From Paraburkholderia caballeronis (GTDB lineage Bacteria > Pseudomonadota > Gammaproteobacteria > Burkholderiales > Burkholderiaceae), in the NCBI RefSeq assembly GCF_900104845.1, contig NZ_FNSR01000002.1:1054001-1118000 (forward strand): a stretch of 64,000 nucleotides of DNA. The letters are read 5' to 3'. Made by a program: the position numbers and the translations under genes. Below, one piece after another: positions 30,192 to 39,084 of the stretch (position 1 is the stretch's first letter; every line of letters begins with the position of its first letter). The notes below the pieces were generated by a model. It ran no database searches. It was not told where the DNA came from and saw only the letters and a program-made list of their open reading frames with translations.

Positions 30192-30715
30192 CCGACACCG
30201 TCACCGTGCGCCGGCTCGGCGCGAACGAAGCCGCCGCATGCGTCGATGCGCTCGCGGACGTGCTGATCGACTGCGTCGAAGGCGGCGCGTCGGTCAGCTT
30301 CATGCTGCCGCTGTCGCGCGAGCGCGCGCGTTCGTTCTGGCGCGGCGTCGCGGACGGCGTCGAACGCGGCGAGCGCATCCTGCTGGTCGCCGAGGAACCC
30401 GACGGCACGATCGTCGGCACGGTGCAATTGATCGTCGCGCAGCCGGAGAACCAGCCGCATCGCGCGGACGTCGCGAAAATGCTCGTGCATCGCCGCGCAC
30501 GCAGGCGCGGAATCGCGCAGCAGTTGATGGCCGCCGTCGACGATATTGCGCGCGACGCGGGCAAGTCGGTGCTGGTGCTCGATACGGTCACCGGCGGCGA
30601 CGCGGAGCGGCTGTACGCGCGCGCCGGCTGGCAGCGCGCGGGTACCGTGCCGGACTATGCGCTGCTGCCCGCCGGCGGATTCTGCGCGACGACGTTCTAC
30701 TACCGGCAACTGTGA
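30188..30715 (+). CDS. GNAT-family N-acetyltransferase
   Basis: A 175-residue acetyltransferase with the acetyl-CoA motif VAKMLVHRRARRRGIAQQLM and the C-terminal LVLDTVTGGDAERLYARAGWQ. The ATG overlaps the XRE/cupin stop. The acceptor is unknown; an amine or amino-acid substrate would fit a cupin-sensed detoxification pair. Confidence 0.88.
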   Translation: MTDTVTVRRLGANEAAACVDALADVLIDCVEGGASVSFMLPLSRERARSFWRGVADGVERGERILLVAEEPDGTIVGTVQLIVAQPENQPHRADVAKMLVHRRARRRGIAQQLMAAVDDIARDAGKSVLVLDTVTGGDAERLYARAGWQRAGTVPDYALLPAGGFCATTFYYRQL

Positions 30716-30770
30716 ACCCCGGCGCGGCGCGTACTACACTGTGCGCGTCGCTCAACCCGAGGCCTCGCAC

Positions 30771-31613
30771 GTGACCCACGCCACATCGCCCGCCGCCCTG
30801 CCCACGTTCTGGCGCGACGACGCACTGCCGTTCGTCGAGGCGCGCGCGATCGCCGACGGCCGCAAGGTCCGCTATGGCCGCCACGCGCACAGCACGTTCT
30901 CGATCGGCGCCGTGACCGGCGGTCACAGCACCTACCTGAACGGCCGCGCGCTCGAACACATCGGCGCGGGCGCGGTGGTCGTCATCAATCCGGACACCGT
31001 GCATGCGTGCAATCCGGCCGAATCCGCGCCGTGGGCGTACCGGATGTTCTACGTCGACGTCGACTGGCTCGCGTCGTTGCAGCACGAAACGGCCGAAGCA
31101 GATTCCGGCGCGCACCGCGAATTCCGCCCGTTCCGGACGACGTGGACGATGCGCGCCGACCTGTTCGCGGGACTGAACCAGCTGCATGCGCTGCTCACCG
31201 CCCCCGACGCGCGCACCGACACGCTGCGCGGCCACGGCGCGACGATCGGCTATTTCTCGACGCTGCTGCGCGCGCTGAATCCCGAGCCGTCGCCGCGCAG
31301 CGAGCCGAACCACCGCCTCGCGCGCGCAGCCGAATACATCGACGACAACTACACGCACGCGCTGAAGCTCGACGACATCTGCGCGGCCGCGAATCTGTCC
31401 GCGTCGTACCTGGTGCGCGCGTTCAAGGCGCGTTATGGGATGACGCCGCATGCGTACATGGTGAACCGGCGCATCGAATTCAGCCGCGCGCAGTTGCGGC
31501 GCGGCCATGCGATCGCCGACGTCGCGGCCGAAGCGGGTTTCGCGGACCAGGCGCATCTGCAACGCGCGTTCCGCCAGTTCGTCGCGGCGACGCCCGGTCA
31601 GTATCGCGGCTGA
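30771..31613 (+). CDS. AraC-family transcriptional regulator
   Basis: About 280 residues. An N-terminal AraC-type sensing cupin is followed by two helix-turn-helix units at the C-terminus (KLDDICAAANLSASYLVRAFKARYG, shown in part, then IADVAAEAGFADQAHLQRAFRQF and TPGQYRG). GTG at 30771 was chosen because GAGG lies ten bases upstream; GTG at 30741 would add ten residues. The LysE-type exporter gene is convergent and close, a pairing often seen for exporters and their regulators. Confidence 0.85.
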   Translation: MTHATSPAALPTFWRDDALPFVEARAIADGRKVRYGRHAHSTFSIGAVTGGHSTYLNGRALEHIGAGAVVVINPDTVHACNPAESAPWAYRMFYVDVDWLASLQHETAEADSGAHREFRPFRTTWTMRADLFAGLNQLHALLTAPDARTDTLRGHGATIGYFSTLLRALNPEPSPRSEPNHRLARAAEYIDDNYTHALKLDDICAAANLSASYLVRAFKARYGMTPHAYMVNRRIEFSRAQLRRGHAIADVAAEAGFADQAHLQRAFRQFVAATPGQYRG

Positions 31614-31653
31614 ACGCGCCGCCCGCGCGCGCGATTGGAACGATTCACGCGAT

Positions 31654-32241
31654 TCACGCAACAAGCAGATACACGCCGCTCGCCGCGAGCAGCAGCGCCA
31701 TCGCGCGGTTCACGCAACGCACCCGCGCCGGCTCGCGCAATACGTGCCGCAGCGACGCGCCGGCCCACGCCCAGCAAGCGATCGACGCGAAGCAGACAAC
31801 GAAGTAGATCGCCGCGAACTGCCACACGAGCACGCGTTCGCCGGACGTCGCGAACGCGCCCATCCCCGCGATCGACGCGAGCCAGGCTTTCGGGTTCAGC
31901 CATTGCATCGTCGCGCCGACCAGCATCGACGGGCCGTTGTCGCCGCCCGCATCGGCAAGCTGTCCGTCGTCGGCGGCAAGCCGGTATGCGACGTACAGCA
32001 GGAACGCGACGCCGGCCCACTGGATCGCATGCGTCAGCAGCGGCCAGCGCGTCAGCAGTTCGTGCAGGCCCAGCCCGATCAGCAACAGCAGCAGCACGAA
32101 ACCGGCCGTCGCGCCGGTCACGTGCCGCAGGCTCGCGCGCAGCCCGTAACGCGCACCCGCGCCGAGCGCGATCAGGTTGACGGGGCCGGGGGTGATGGAC
32201 GTGGCCAGCGCGAACGCGGCCATCGAAAGGGAATGACTCAC
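31654..32241 (-). CDS. LysE-family amino acid exporter
   Basis: A 195-residue inner-membrane protein with about five or six hydrophobic segments and the LysE/RhtB signature SITPGPVNLIALGAGARYGLRASL (shown as two parts of the N-terminus). MQWLNPKAWLASIAGMGAF matches the conserved NPKAW segment. It exports an amino acid or homoserine-like compound. It converges on the AraC gene with a 40-bp gap. A long imperfect dyad lies just upstream of its start. Confidence 0.9.
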   Translation of the reverse strand: MSHSLSMAAFALATSITPGPVNLIALGAGARYGLRASLRHVTGATAGFVLLLLLIGLGLHELLTRWPLLTHAIQWAGVAFLLYVAYRLAADDGQLADAGGDNGPSMLVGATMQWLNPKAWLASIAGMGAFATSGERVLVWQFAAIYFVVCFASIACWAWAGASLRHVLREPARVRCVNRAMALLLAASGVYLLVA

Positions 32242-32246
32242 AGGGG

Positions 32247-32290
32247 TCCTCTACGCTCGTTGCGATGAATCCGGCAATGAGCGTAGAGGA
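32247..32290. promoter_or_regulatory. 17-bp inverted repeat just upstream of the LysE gene
   Basis: TCCTCTACGCTCGTTGC (32247-32263) and GCAATGAGCGTAGAGGA (32274-32290) are complementary at 16 of 17 positions around a ten-base loop. The near arm ends five bases before the LysE ATG and includes the purine-rich AGAGGA that could help ribosome binding. It may be an operator or an RNA hairpin in the leader. No T-run follows on the minus strand, so it is not a clear terminator for the CheY operon. Confidence 0.6.
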
Positions 32291-32352
32291 CCGCCTGCGG
32301 GCGGTATTGAAGAAAATTGCCTAACGGCGCACGCGAACGCGCACGGCCTGAC

Positions 32353-32718
32353 TCAGCCGGCGAGCTTGCGAAACGTCTCCAGCACCGCGTCGCCCTTGAA
32401 CGGCTTCACGATCCAGCCCTTCACGCCGGCCGCCTTGCCGCGCTCCTTCATCGCCGGGCTGCTTTCCGTCGTCAGCATGATGACGTTCACCGACGTGTTC
32501 GCGAGTTCGCTGCGGATCTTCTCGACCATCGTGAGGCCATCCATGTTCGGCATGTTCACGTCGCTGACGACCAGCTTCACGCCCGGGTTCGAGCGCAGCT
32601 TCGCGAGGCCGTCCTTGCCGTCCACCGCCGTGTCCACGTCCAGCCCGTTGCGCCGCAGGAAGCCGGCGACTTCGTCGCGCACCGTGCTCGAATCGTCCAC
32701 CACCAGAATCTTCGCCAT
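32353..32718 (-). CDS. CheY-like single-domain response regulator
   Basis: A 121-residue receiver protein with the acidic pair in LVVDDSS, phosphoacceptor Asp in VVSDVNMPNMDGL, Thr in VIMLTTESS and Lys in WIVKPFKGD. No output domain is present. It is the last gene of the membrane CheA-like operon and is probably the phosphorylation target of that kinase. Confidence 0.93.
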   Translation of the reverse strand: MAKILVVDDSSTVRDEVAGFLRRNGLDVDTAVDGKDGLAKLRSNPGVKLVVSDVNMPNMDGLTMVEKIRSELANTSVNVIMLTTESSPAMKERGKAAGVKGWIVKPFKGDAVLETFRKLAG

Positions 32719-32753
32719 TTGTGTTTCCTTTTGCGTCGTTCGCGACGCCTGCG

Positions 32754-33755
32754 TCAAAAGAGATCCAGTTCGCCGCTCGCGAGCGCGTCGTCGGCTGCGT
32801 CGTTCTCGTCGAAATCTTCCGGCGACCAGCTCAGGCTGAACACGAAACGCTGGTCGATCACGACGTCGCGGCCGGCCTCCACGTCGGACAGCCGGTAGCG
32901 GAAGCGCAGTTGCGGATTGTCGGAGCCGAACGAGATGTAGCGATGACGGTGATTGACGAGCAGCGGCACCTGCACGAGCGGCCGCGAGCCGGCGACCAGC
33001 GGCTCGCCGAGATAGCGGTTCTTGAACGCGCCCCACACGAGGTTCGTCAGTTCGCCGAGCACGCTGTTCAGTTCGCGGAAGTCGGCCTCGCTCATTTCGC
33101 CGGTCCCGTTCGCCTCGCCGGTCTCGCCGGCCCCGCGCTCGCGCGCCGCCACGCCACCGAGCATCGCGAGCAGCGGCTCCTCTTCGGCCTGCATCAGCAT
33201 GTAGCCGCGGCACCACGAGCCTTCGAGCGGAATCAGGCTGAACACCTCGCCGAAGATGATCCGGTCGCGCACGATCGACGGCGGCTCGGTATCCACCGTG
33301 AGCGACGGGAACAGGCTGCTCAGCCGCGTCGTCGTGATCTCGATGATGCCGCTCACCAGCGAGTCCGGAAACCGGAGACCGAACACGTGCTCGTCGATCA
33401 CGGAGCGCAGGCTTTCCGGATCGTTCGCGGCGTAGCTCGCGCGCAGCTTGCGCAGCGCGGCCGGCAGTTCGCCGGACTCGCGCTCGCCCGGCCGCTGCAC
33501 GATCACCGGCAGTTCGGGGCGCAGCGCGCCGAGTTGCGCGGCGAGCGCGGCGCTGTCGGCCGGCGAGCCGCCATAGTCGCCCGCGAGCAGCACCGCGCCC
33601 AGGTCCGTATGCTCGGCGAGCGCGGTGGCGAGGTCTTCCCTGCGCACCGCGATGCCGATCAGGTTATGCTCGTCGCACAGGCGCGACAGCGACTGCATTT
33701 CGTCGTCGCGCGCGTCGAGCACGAGTATCTTGCTGACGAGCCGGCTCGTACTCAT
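32754..33755 (-). CDS. CheX/CheC-like protein with a degenerate receiver domain
   Basis: A 333-residue protein. Residues about 8-110 resemble a receiver fold (KILVLDARDDEMQSL, VLLAGDY) but lack a clear DD pair and phosphoacceptor. Residues about 130-310 resemble the CheC/CheX phosphatase fold, including SEADFRELNSVLGELTNLVWGAFKNR, which has the E-x2-N-type spacing of the active helix (shown in part: ELNSVLGELTNLVWG). It ends in SGELDLF. A CheY phosphatase role is likely by family, but not shown. Confidence 0.72.
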   Translation of the reverse strand: MSTSRLVSKILVLDARDDEMQSLSRLCDEHNLIGIAVRREDLATALAEHTDLGAVLLAGDYGGSPADSAALAAQLGALRPELPVIVQRPGERESGELPAALRKLRASYAANDPESLRSVIDEHVFGLRFPDSLVSGIIEITTTRLSSLFPSLTVDTEPPSIVRDRIIFGEVFSLIPLEGSWCRGYMLMQAEEEPLLAMLGGVAARERGAGETGEANGTGEMSEADFRELNSVLGELTNLVWGAFKNRYLGEPLVAGSRPLVQVPLLVNHRHRYISFGSDNPQLRFRYRLSDVEAGRDVVIDQRFVFSLSWSPEDFDENDAADDALASGELDLF

Positions 33756-33797
33756 GATTCACTTCCTCCCCAACTTCGCGGCGCCACGAACGCCGCA

Positions 33798-34325
33798 TCA
33801 AAAGAGTTCGAGTTCGCCGCCGCTGTCCGCCTCGACGGACTCGCCCGCGTCAAAATCGATCGGCGCGCTCGCGCATACGCACAACGTCGCGCCGACCCGC
33901 ACCGCGCCGTTGATCGTCACGTCGTACCTCGCCACGTAGTTCGGCTTCAGCGTCACGAGATACGGCACGCACGCGCTGCTGAGCGCATACGGCGTCGACA
34001 TCCCGAGATCGGCGAAATGCTGGACCAGTTGCTGGTTCATCGCGCCGCAACACAGGTTCGCGACTTCCATGAACGCCTCGGTCAGCGTGCGTTCGGCCTC
34101 GCCGACGTAGTAGTCGCGCATCGGCGCGTCGTCGTCGAAATGCAGCAGCAGCAGCAGGCGGAACTGCATCGACGAGATGGTCAGCACGACGACCTGCGCG
34201 TGCGGCGGAGGCTCGCCGCGCAACTCGACGACCTCGCACGGATCGCCGTCGCGCGCCGGCAGCCGCGAGCGCGCCGCGCCGGAGAAGATGCGGCCGAGGC
34301 TTTCCTTCGCGCGTTCGCTGATCAC
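33798..34325 (-). CDS. CheC/CheX-like protein
   Basis: About 175 residues, beginning at GTG 34325, which overlaps the stop of the mini-receptor gene (GTGA). The segment TEAFMEVANLCCGAMNQQLVQHF has the E-x2-N helix of CheC/CheX phosphatases (MEVANLCCGAMNQ). It ends in GGELELF, almost the same tail as the next protein of the operon. It probably dephosphorylates or scaffolds the CheY at the operon end. Confidence 0.7.
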   Translation of the reverse strand: MISERAKESLGRIFSGAARSRLPARDGDPCEVVELRGEPPPHAQVVVLTISSMQFRLLLLLHFDDDAPMRDYYVGEAERTLTEAFMEVANLCCGAMNQQLVQHFADLGMSTPYALSSACVPYLVTLKPNYVARYDVTINGAVRVGATLCVCASAPIDFDAGESVEADSGGELELF

Positions 34326-35056
34326 GTGCCGACCTGCCCGAACGCCGAGTGAAGCTGGTTCGCGAGCGCCTCGACGCTGGCGAGCGACGCGGCCATCATC
34401 TTGCCGCCCGCCTGGATGTCCTGGAACGTCGCGGCGGTCACCAGATCGTTGCGGTTCAGGCTGTCGCGATAGCTCTTCGACAATTCCTGCGAGCGCGACG
34501 CGAGCGAACGCACCTCGCTCGCGACGATCGAAAAGCCGCGGCCCGCCGCGCCCGCGCGCGCCGCCTCGATCGACGCGTTCAGCGACACGATCAGCACGTG
34601 ACTCACGATCGACGACAGTTCGTGGTTCTTCTGGTGCATGTCGTGGTTCTGCGCCATCAGCGACGTCATCTGCTCGTGCCAGCGTTCGAACGTGTCCGCG
34701 AAGCGCCGCAGCCGCGCGGCTTCGTCCGCGATGCGCGACGCGCGCTGCAATGCGTCGCCGCTGCGCGCGAGCGCGCTTTCGAGTTCGCCGCGCAGTTCGT
34801 CGAGCCGCGCGTGCTGCTGCGCGAGATCGTCGCTGAGTTGCGCAGCCTGCCCGGCCAGCGCGTCGCGCTCGCGGCCCGCCGCGTCGAGCTGTTCGCGATG
34901 CAGCGTTTCGGCCCGCGCGAGCGCGTCGCGCTGCCCGGCCGCTTCGGCTTCGCGCTGCCGCGCGAGCCGCGCCTGCCCGCGTGCGTACCACCCTGCCGCG
35001 ACGAGCGCCGCCAGCGCGACCGCCGCCCCCACCGCCATCCAGTACTGTGCTGCCAC
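34322..35056 (-). CDS. Membrane-anchored protein with a minimal chemoreceptor hairpin
   Basis: A 244-residue protein. One N-terminal membrane segment (WMAVGAAVALAALVAAGWYA) is followed by a coiled coil to about residue 125 and a short chemoreceptor-type tip ([34 protein letters not shown]). No sensor or HAMP domain is present. GTG at 35056 was chosen because CGGAGA lies six bases upstream. It sits between the CheA-like kinase and the phosphatase-like genes, so it may serve as the kinase's structural partner. Confidence 0.75.
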   Translation of the reverse strand: MAAQYWMAVGAAVALAALVAAGWYARGQARLARQREAEAAGQRDALARAETLHREQLDAAGRERDALAGQAAQLSDDLAQQHARLDELRGELESALARSGDALQRASRIADEAARLRRFADTFERWHEQMTSLMAQNHDMHQKNHELSSIVSHVLIVSLNASIEAARAGAAGRGFSIVASEVRSLASRSQELSKSYRDSLNRNDLVTAATFQDIQAGGKMMAASLASVEALANQLHSAFGQVGT

Positions 35057-35076
35057 GCGTGATCTCCGGGTTACGG

Positions 35077-37476
35077 TCAGGCCAGCGTCTCGGCCTGCGA
35101 CGCGCCGGCCGCGCGCACGGGCGCGGGTGCGAGACCCGCGGTGCCGACGGCCCAGCGGCCCGGCAGCGTCACGATCGTTTCGAAGCGGCGGTACGCCGCG
35201 CCGCGCTTGCCGTCCACGAAGTGCAGCGCGATGCGGCCGCCTTCGCGGGTGAGGAAGTCGCGCACCGCGTCCATGCCGACGCCGCGGCCGGACACGTCCG
35301 TCACCGCGCTCGCGGTCGAGAAGCCCGAACGGAAGATGAATTCCGCGACCTCTTCGTCGGCGATCTCCGCGTCCGCGTCGATCCAGCCGCGTTCGACCGC
35401 GATGCCGCGAATGCGCGCGAGCGCCAGGCCGCGGCCGTCGTCGCCGAGCGTGATCTGCAGCGTGCCGTCGCCGGACGCGACGTTCACGTCGAGCAGGATC
35501 GTGCCGGCCGAGGGTTTCGCGACCACCGCGCGCTCGTCCGGCTTTTCGATGCCGTGGTCGATCGAGTTGCGCAGCAGGTGCACGAACACGTTCGTCAGCG
35601 TCGGGCCGGCTTCGCTGCGCAGCCGGTAGCCGTGATCGTCGATCCGCACGACCGGCTCGGCCTTGCCCAGTTCCTTCGCGAGCGACGGCAGCGAATCCAG
35701 CACGCCGGACAGCATGTCGTCCACGCGCTCGGTGCCGAACAGGCGCAGCGTGTGGCGCACCGCCTCGCGCATGGCCTGCATCGACTTCAGGTCGCTGACG
35801 TCGGCGTGCTCGATCTGACGCAGGCTTGCGTCGATCGCCTCGCGCTCGACCGGCACGAAGCGGCTCGTGTCGAGCCCGGCCTGGCTCGCGGACTTGCGCC
35901 CGAGGCTCACCTCGTTGATCGTCGCGTAGTGCGTGAGCGCCTCCTTCACGCGCGCGAGATCGTCGATCAGCGCCTGCGGGTCCCACCCACCGTCGTCGAG
36001 CGGCTCGCCGCGGCGCAGCGCGTCGTAACGCTGCTCGGCCTCGTGCGCGACGCCAGTCAGATGCTGGAAGCGGTAGGTGCGCGCATTGCCCTTGATCGTG
36101 TGCATGTTGCGGAACAGTTCGGCGATCGCCGCGCTGTCCGGGCACGCGTCCTGGCTGATGATCCGCTCGTTCTGCTGGATGAAGCTGGTCGAGCTTTCGA
36201 CGAAGTGATGGAACTTCTCTTCGCTGACCGACAGGATCTCGCCGATCATTTCGAGCTGGCGCTTCTGCTCGCCGGCCTCGGCGGCCAGTTCGCGCAGTTC
36301 GGTCACGTCGCGCACGCACAGCATCAGGCGCACGACGGTGTCGGTTTCGTCGGTGATCGCGGACCAGCTCAGGTCGAGGATCTTCTTGCGGCCGTCCGGC
36401 ATGGTGCGCGTGATTTCGTTCACGAGCAGATGCTGGTTGAACGCGAAGTTGATGCTGTCCTCGCCGAGACACGCGTAGATCGCCGCGTCCACCTGCGACA
36501 GCGCGTTCGCGTCGAGGTCGGTGTGCGAGAACACGAGGTCCATCACCGGCTGGCCGGCGATCTCGTTCGTCTCGAAGATCGCTTCGAGGTACGCGGAGTA
36601 TTCGGCGTGGATCTGCGCGCCGTCGACGATCGTCAGGATGCCCTGCTGCATGTTCTGCAGCATCGCCTGGATGTCGGCGGTCTTGCGCTTCAGTTGCGCG
36701 GAGCTTTGCTGGATCTTCTCGATCATCCCGTTGAACGCGACGATCGAATGGCCGATCTCGTCCATCCGGCCCACCGGCACGCGGCGCGTGAAGTCCTGGT
36801 TCGACGCGATCTCGCTCATCATCGACTGCATCCGCGTCAGCGGCTGCGTGATCTGGCGATACAGCAGGAGGCCGATCACCGTCAGCAGCAGCACCGCGCC
36901 GCCCGTCACGCCGGCGATCGCGCTCGTCGTCGTGGACAGCATGTCGTTCAGCGACTTGATCGCATCGTCCTTCTGGCGGTTCTTCTCGACGCGCAGCGTG
37001 GTGACGATGCCTTCGAGTTCGTCGCGGTACTGCGCGACGTTCGCGAACAGGAACGCCTGGGCCATCTCGTTCTTGCCCTCGGCCTTCATCTTCGCGGTGT
37101 CCGCGATCGCCGAGAAGTAGTTCGCGAGGCTTTCGCGCGCCTGCGCGACGAGGCCGACCTGCGCGTGGCTCGCGGCCGCGCTGCCCTGCACGTCGAGCGC
37201 GTCGCTGAGCGTCTTCTGCTTCGCCTTCAGTTCGTCCTGCGCCTGCGAAACCATGTTCACGTCCGGCGCGTAGACGAGCGTCATCGTCGCGAGCTGTACG
37301 TCCTTCAGTTGGGAGACAAGATCGGCGGAAGCCAGTGCGCTCGGCACGACCCCCTGAGTGACCGAGCGAACTTCCGTTGCGCTGCGGCGGGTCTGATAGA
37401 CCGCGTAACCCCCGATGGACATCAATGCGACGAACATCAGGACGACCAATAACGTGATGCGATGACGGATGGTCAT
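35077..37476 (-). CDS. Membrane CheA-like hybrid: 4HB sensor, HAMP, PAS, HPt and histidine kinase ATPase
   Basis: A 799-residue kinase. Membrane segments lie at about 8-28 and 185-208, bounding a four-helix-bundle sensor. HAMP follows (ITQPLTRMQSMMSEI), then a PAS-like region (about 275-410), then an HPt domain with the phosphorylatable His in FRNMHTIKGNARTYRF. The CheA-type ATPase has HLLRNSIDHGIE, LGDDGRGLAL and FSTASAVTDVSGRGVGMDAV. Sequence ends soon after the ATPase, so the CheW-like P5 domain of normal CheA is absent. It heads a five-gene operon ending in CheY. Confidence 0.88.
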   Translation of the reverse strand: MTIRHRITLLVVLMFVALMSIGGYAVYQTRRSATEVRSVTQGVVPSALASADLVSQLKDVQLATMTLVYAPDVNMVSQAQDELKAKQKTLSDALDVQGSAAASHAQVGLVAQARESLANYFSAIADTAKMKAEGKNEMAQAFLFANVAQYRDELEGIVTTLRVEKNRQKDDAIKSLNDMLSTTTSAIAGVTGGAVLLLTVIGLLLYRQITQPLTRMQSMMSEIASNQDFTRRVPVGRMDEIGHSIVAFNGMIEKIQQSSAQLKRKTADIQAMLQNMQQGILTIVDGAQIHAEYSAYLEAIFETNEIAGQPVMDLVFSHTDLDANALSQVDAAIYACLGEDSINFAFNQHLLVNEITRTMPDGRKKILDLSWSAITDETDTVVRLMLCVRDVTELRELAAEAGEQKRQLEMIGEILSVSEEKFHHFVESSTSFIQQNERIISQDACPDSAAIAELFRNMHTIKGNARTYRFQHLTGVAHEAEQRYDALRRGEPLDDGGWDPQALIDDLARVKEALTHYATINEVSLGRKSASQAGLDTSRFVPVEREAIDASLRQIEHADVSDLKSMQAMREAVRHTLRLFGTERVDDMLSGVLDSLPSLAKELGKAEPVVRIDDHGYRLRSEAGPTLTNVFVHLLRNSIDHGIEKPDERAVVAKPSAGTILLDVNVASGDGTLQITLGDDGRGLALARIRGIAVERGWIDADAEIADEEVAEFIFRSGFSTASAVTDVSGRGVGMDAVRDFLTREGGRIALHFVDGKRGAAYRRFETIVTLPGRWAVGTAGLAPAPVRAAGASQAETLA

Positions 37477-38229
37477 GTGTAACTCCCCGTACCCGGCCCC
37501 ACCGGGCGAACATTCTCGACAACCTTGTTCGCGCGCGCCTTCGGCAGACCGGATCATTTATTCGAGTCGAGATTATTGACGGCGGAGTATGACCGGTAGA
37601 TGAACAAATGATCCTGTCACGATCAGCGGCGCGCGACGCCGCGACGCATGCCGGATTTGTGATGGGGCAATCACATTTTTTCATTTTCCACGACGAAACA
37701 CCGGGGATTGGCCGCATCGGGCGAACAATCGCAGCGGCTTAAACGATTGCAGCGGTGGCGTTCCTGCGTAATGCGCGCATTATCGGCAGGCGATTCGCTA
37801 CGGTCTCCGAAAATAGAACGGTTATCCGTTTGTTCGATATTCGACTTTCATGCGTGACATGCAAGGTTCGGTCTTTATTCGATGGAAAAGCTGTCACAGG
37901 ACGCGATGGCCGTCATTATTATTTTTTTCCCGGTGCAGATTTGATCTCGATGCAACACTGCTTCGGTGAAGCGGAAATCGAGCGGGACGGAAGCAGCCAT
38001 GTGACTGGCTCCGGTCGGCGTCAGCTTCGCCATGGAGCCGCTTTTCAATCGTTCGGATGGCGAAGCGAATAGACCGTCACGAAAAGGGAAAGCACGCATC
38101 CCGACACAACCCGGACCCAGGCAACCGGCGCCCATTCCAGCCGTTCCCGACCCCGCGCCATATCGCAGTAAAATCATCGACGCCATGCGGCCAGCCAGCC
38201 GCCACCGACCACCCGACAAAGAACCACCG
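37477..38229. promoter_or_regulatory. Long AT-richer intergenic region upstream of the CheA-like operon
   Basis: About 750 bp with clearly lower G+C than its surroundings (37550-37960) and no supported gene. It holds the promoter of the minus-strand CheA-like operon. It contains TGTGAT-N6-ATCACA (37658-37675) followed by TTTTT, which could be a regulator site or a weak terminator. A 105-codon open frame at 37755-38072 has atypical codon use and no recognisable domain, so it is not called. Confidence 0.5.
37658..37680. promoter_or_regulatory. Dyad TGTGAT-N6-ATCACA with a trailing T-run
   Basis: The arms at 37658-37663 and 37670-37675 are perfectly complementary and are followed by five Ts. 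The core recalls a CRP/FNR-type TGTGA...TCACA site, but the spacing is N8 between TGTGA and TCACA, two more than CRP uses. It lies about 180 bp upstream of the CheA-like start. Confidence 0.35.
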
Positions 38230-39084
38230 ATGCCTCAATTCGTCGGAGTGACGGGCCTTCCGCGCGCGGGCTCCACTCTGCTGTGCCAGCTGCTCGCGCA
38301 GCACCCGGACATCCATTGCGAAGGACACAGCTCGCCGCTATGCAACATGCTGGTCGGCATCCGCCGCATGGTCAGCGACGATTCGTTTTTCCTGTCGCAG
38401 CTCGATCATTCGTTCGAGCGCAGCTACGCGCATCTGGCGGCGTCGATGCGCAGTTTCCTGCGCGGCTGGTATCACGACTGCACGCAAAGCGTCGTCGTGG
38501 ACAAGAATCGCGGCTGGCTTCAGACCGTCGAACTGCTCCTGAACCTGGAACCGGACGCGAAGCTCATCGTGTGCGTTCGCGAACTCGGGCAGGTGTACGG
38601 CTCGATCGAGGCGCAGCACCAGCGCACGATCCTGCTCGACTTCATCGACCGGCTGGCCGATTACGACCGCCTCGGCCGCGCCGACATGCTGTTCGCGAAG
38701 GACAAGACGATCGGCATGCCGCTGGTCGGTCTGCACGCGATACCGGACCTGCCCGCGGCCGCGCGCGAGCGGCTCTACGTGCTGCGCTTCGAGGATCTGA
38801 TGGCGCAGCCGGCTGCGTGCATGTCGCATCTGTTCGCGTGGCTCGGCATGGCGCCGTTCGAGATCGCGCCCGAGCAGCTCGACGTCGGGCCGCACGAGAG
38901 CGACAGCCACTACCGGATGAAGTACCCGCACCGGCGCTCGCCGCGCATCGCGCCGCCGGCCCAACACGAGATTCCGGCGCGCATCCAGCGGCAGATCGAG
39001 AGTGCGTATGCGTGGTTCTACGAGCGTTATTACCCGCAGCACCCGCGCGGCGCCGATGCCGCCGCAAAGGACGCGAAGCGATAA
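38230..39084 (+). CDS. Sulfotransferase-family protein
   Basis: A 284-residue P-loop protein. The N-terminal GLPRAGSTLLCQLLAQHP matches the 5'-phosphosulfate-binding loop of sulfotransferases. Later segments KLIVCVRELGQVYGSIEAQ and YVLRFEDLMAQPAACMSHLF match the 3'-phosphate-binding and C-terminal regions. PAPS would be the sulfate donor; the acceptor is unknown. An APS-kinase-like gene that could make PAPS overlaps its end. The start at 38230 gives the motif its usual distance from the N-terminus; ATG at 38185 is an alternative. Confidence 0.85.
   Translation: MPQFVGVTGLPRAGSTLLCQLLAQHPDIHCEGHSSPLCNMLVGIRRMVSDDSFFLSQLDHSFERSYAHLAASMRSFLRGWYHDCTQSVVVDKNRGWLQTVELLLNLEPDAKLIVCVRELGQVYGSIEAQHQRTILLDFIDRLADYDRLGRADMLFAKDKTIGMPLVGLHAIPDLPAAARERLYVLRFEDLMAQPAACMSHLFAWLGMAPFEIAPEQLDVGPHESDSHYRMKYPHRRSPRIAPPAQHEIPARIQRQIESAYAWFYERYYPQHPRGADAAAKDAKR

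Noticed and set aside
37658..37675. CRP-binding site
   Set aside because: TGTGA and TCACA are present but separated by eight bases rather than six.
37755..38072. 105-codon open frame upstream of the sulfotransferase
   Set aside because: It lies in AT-richer DNA with atypical codon use, no ribosome-binding site and no recognisable domain.
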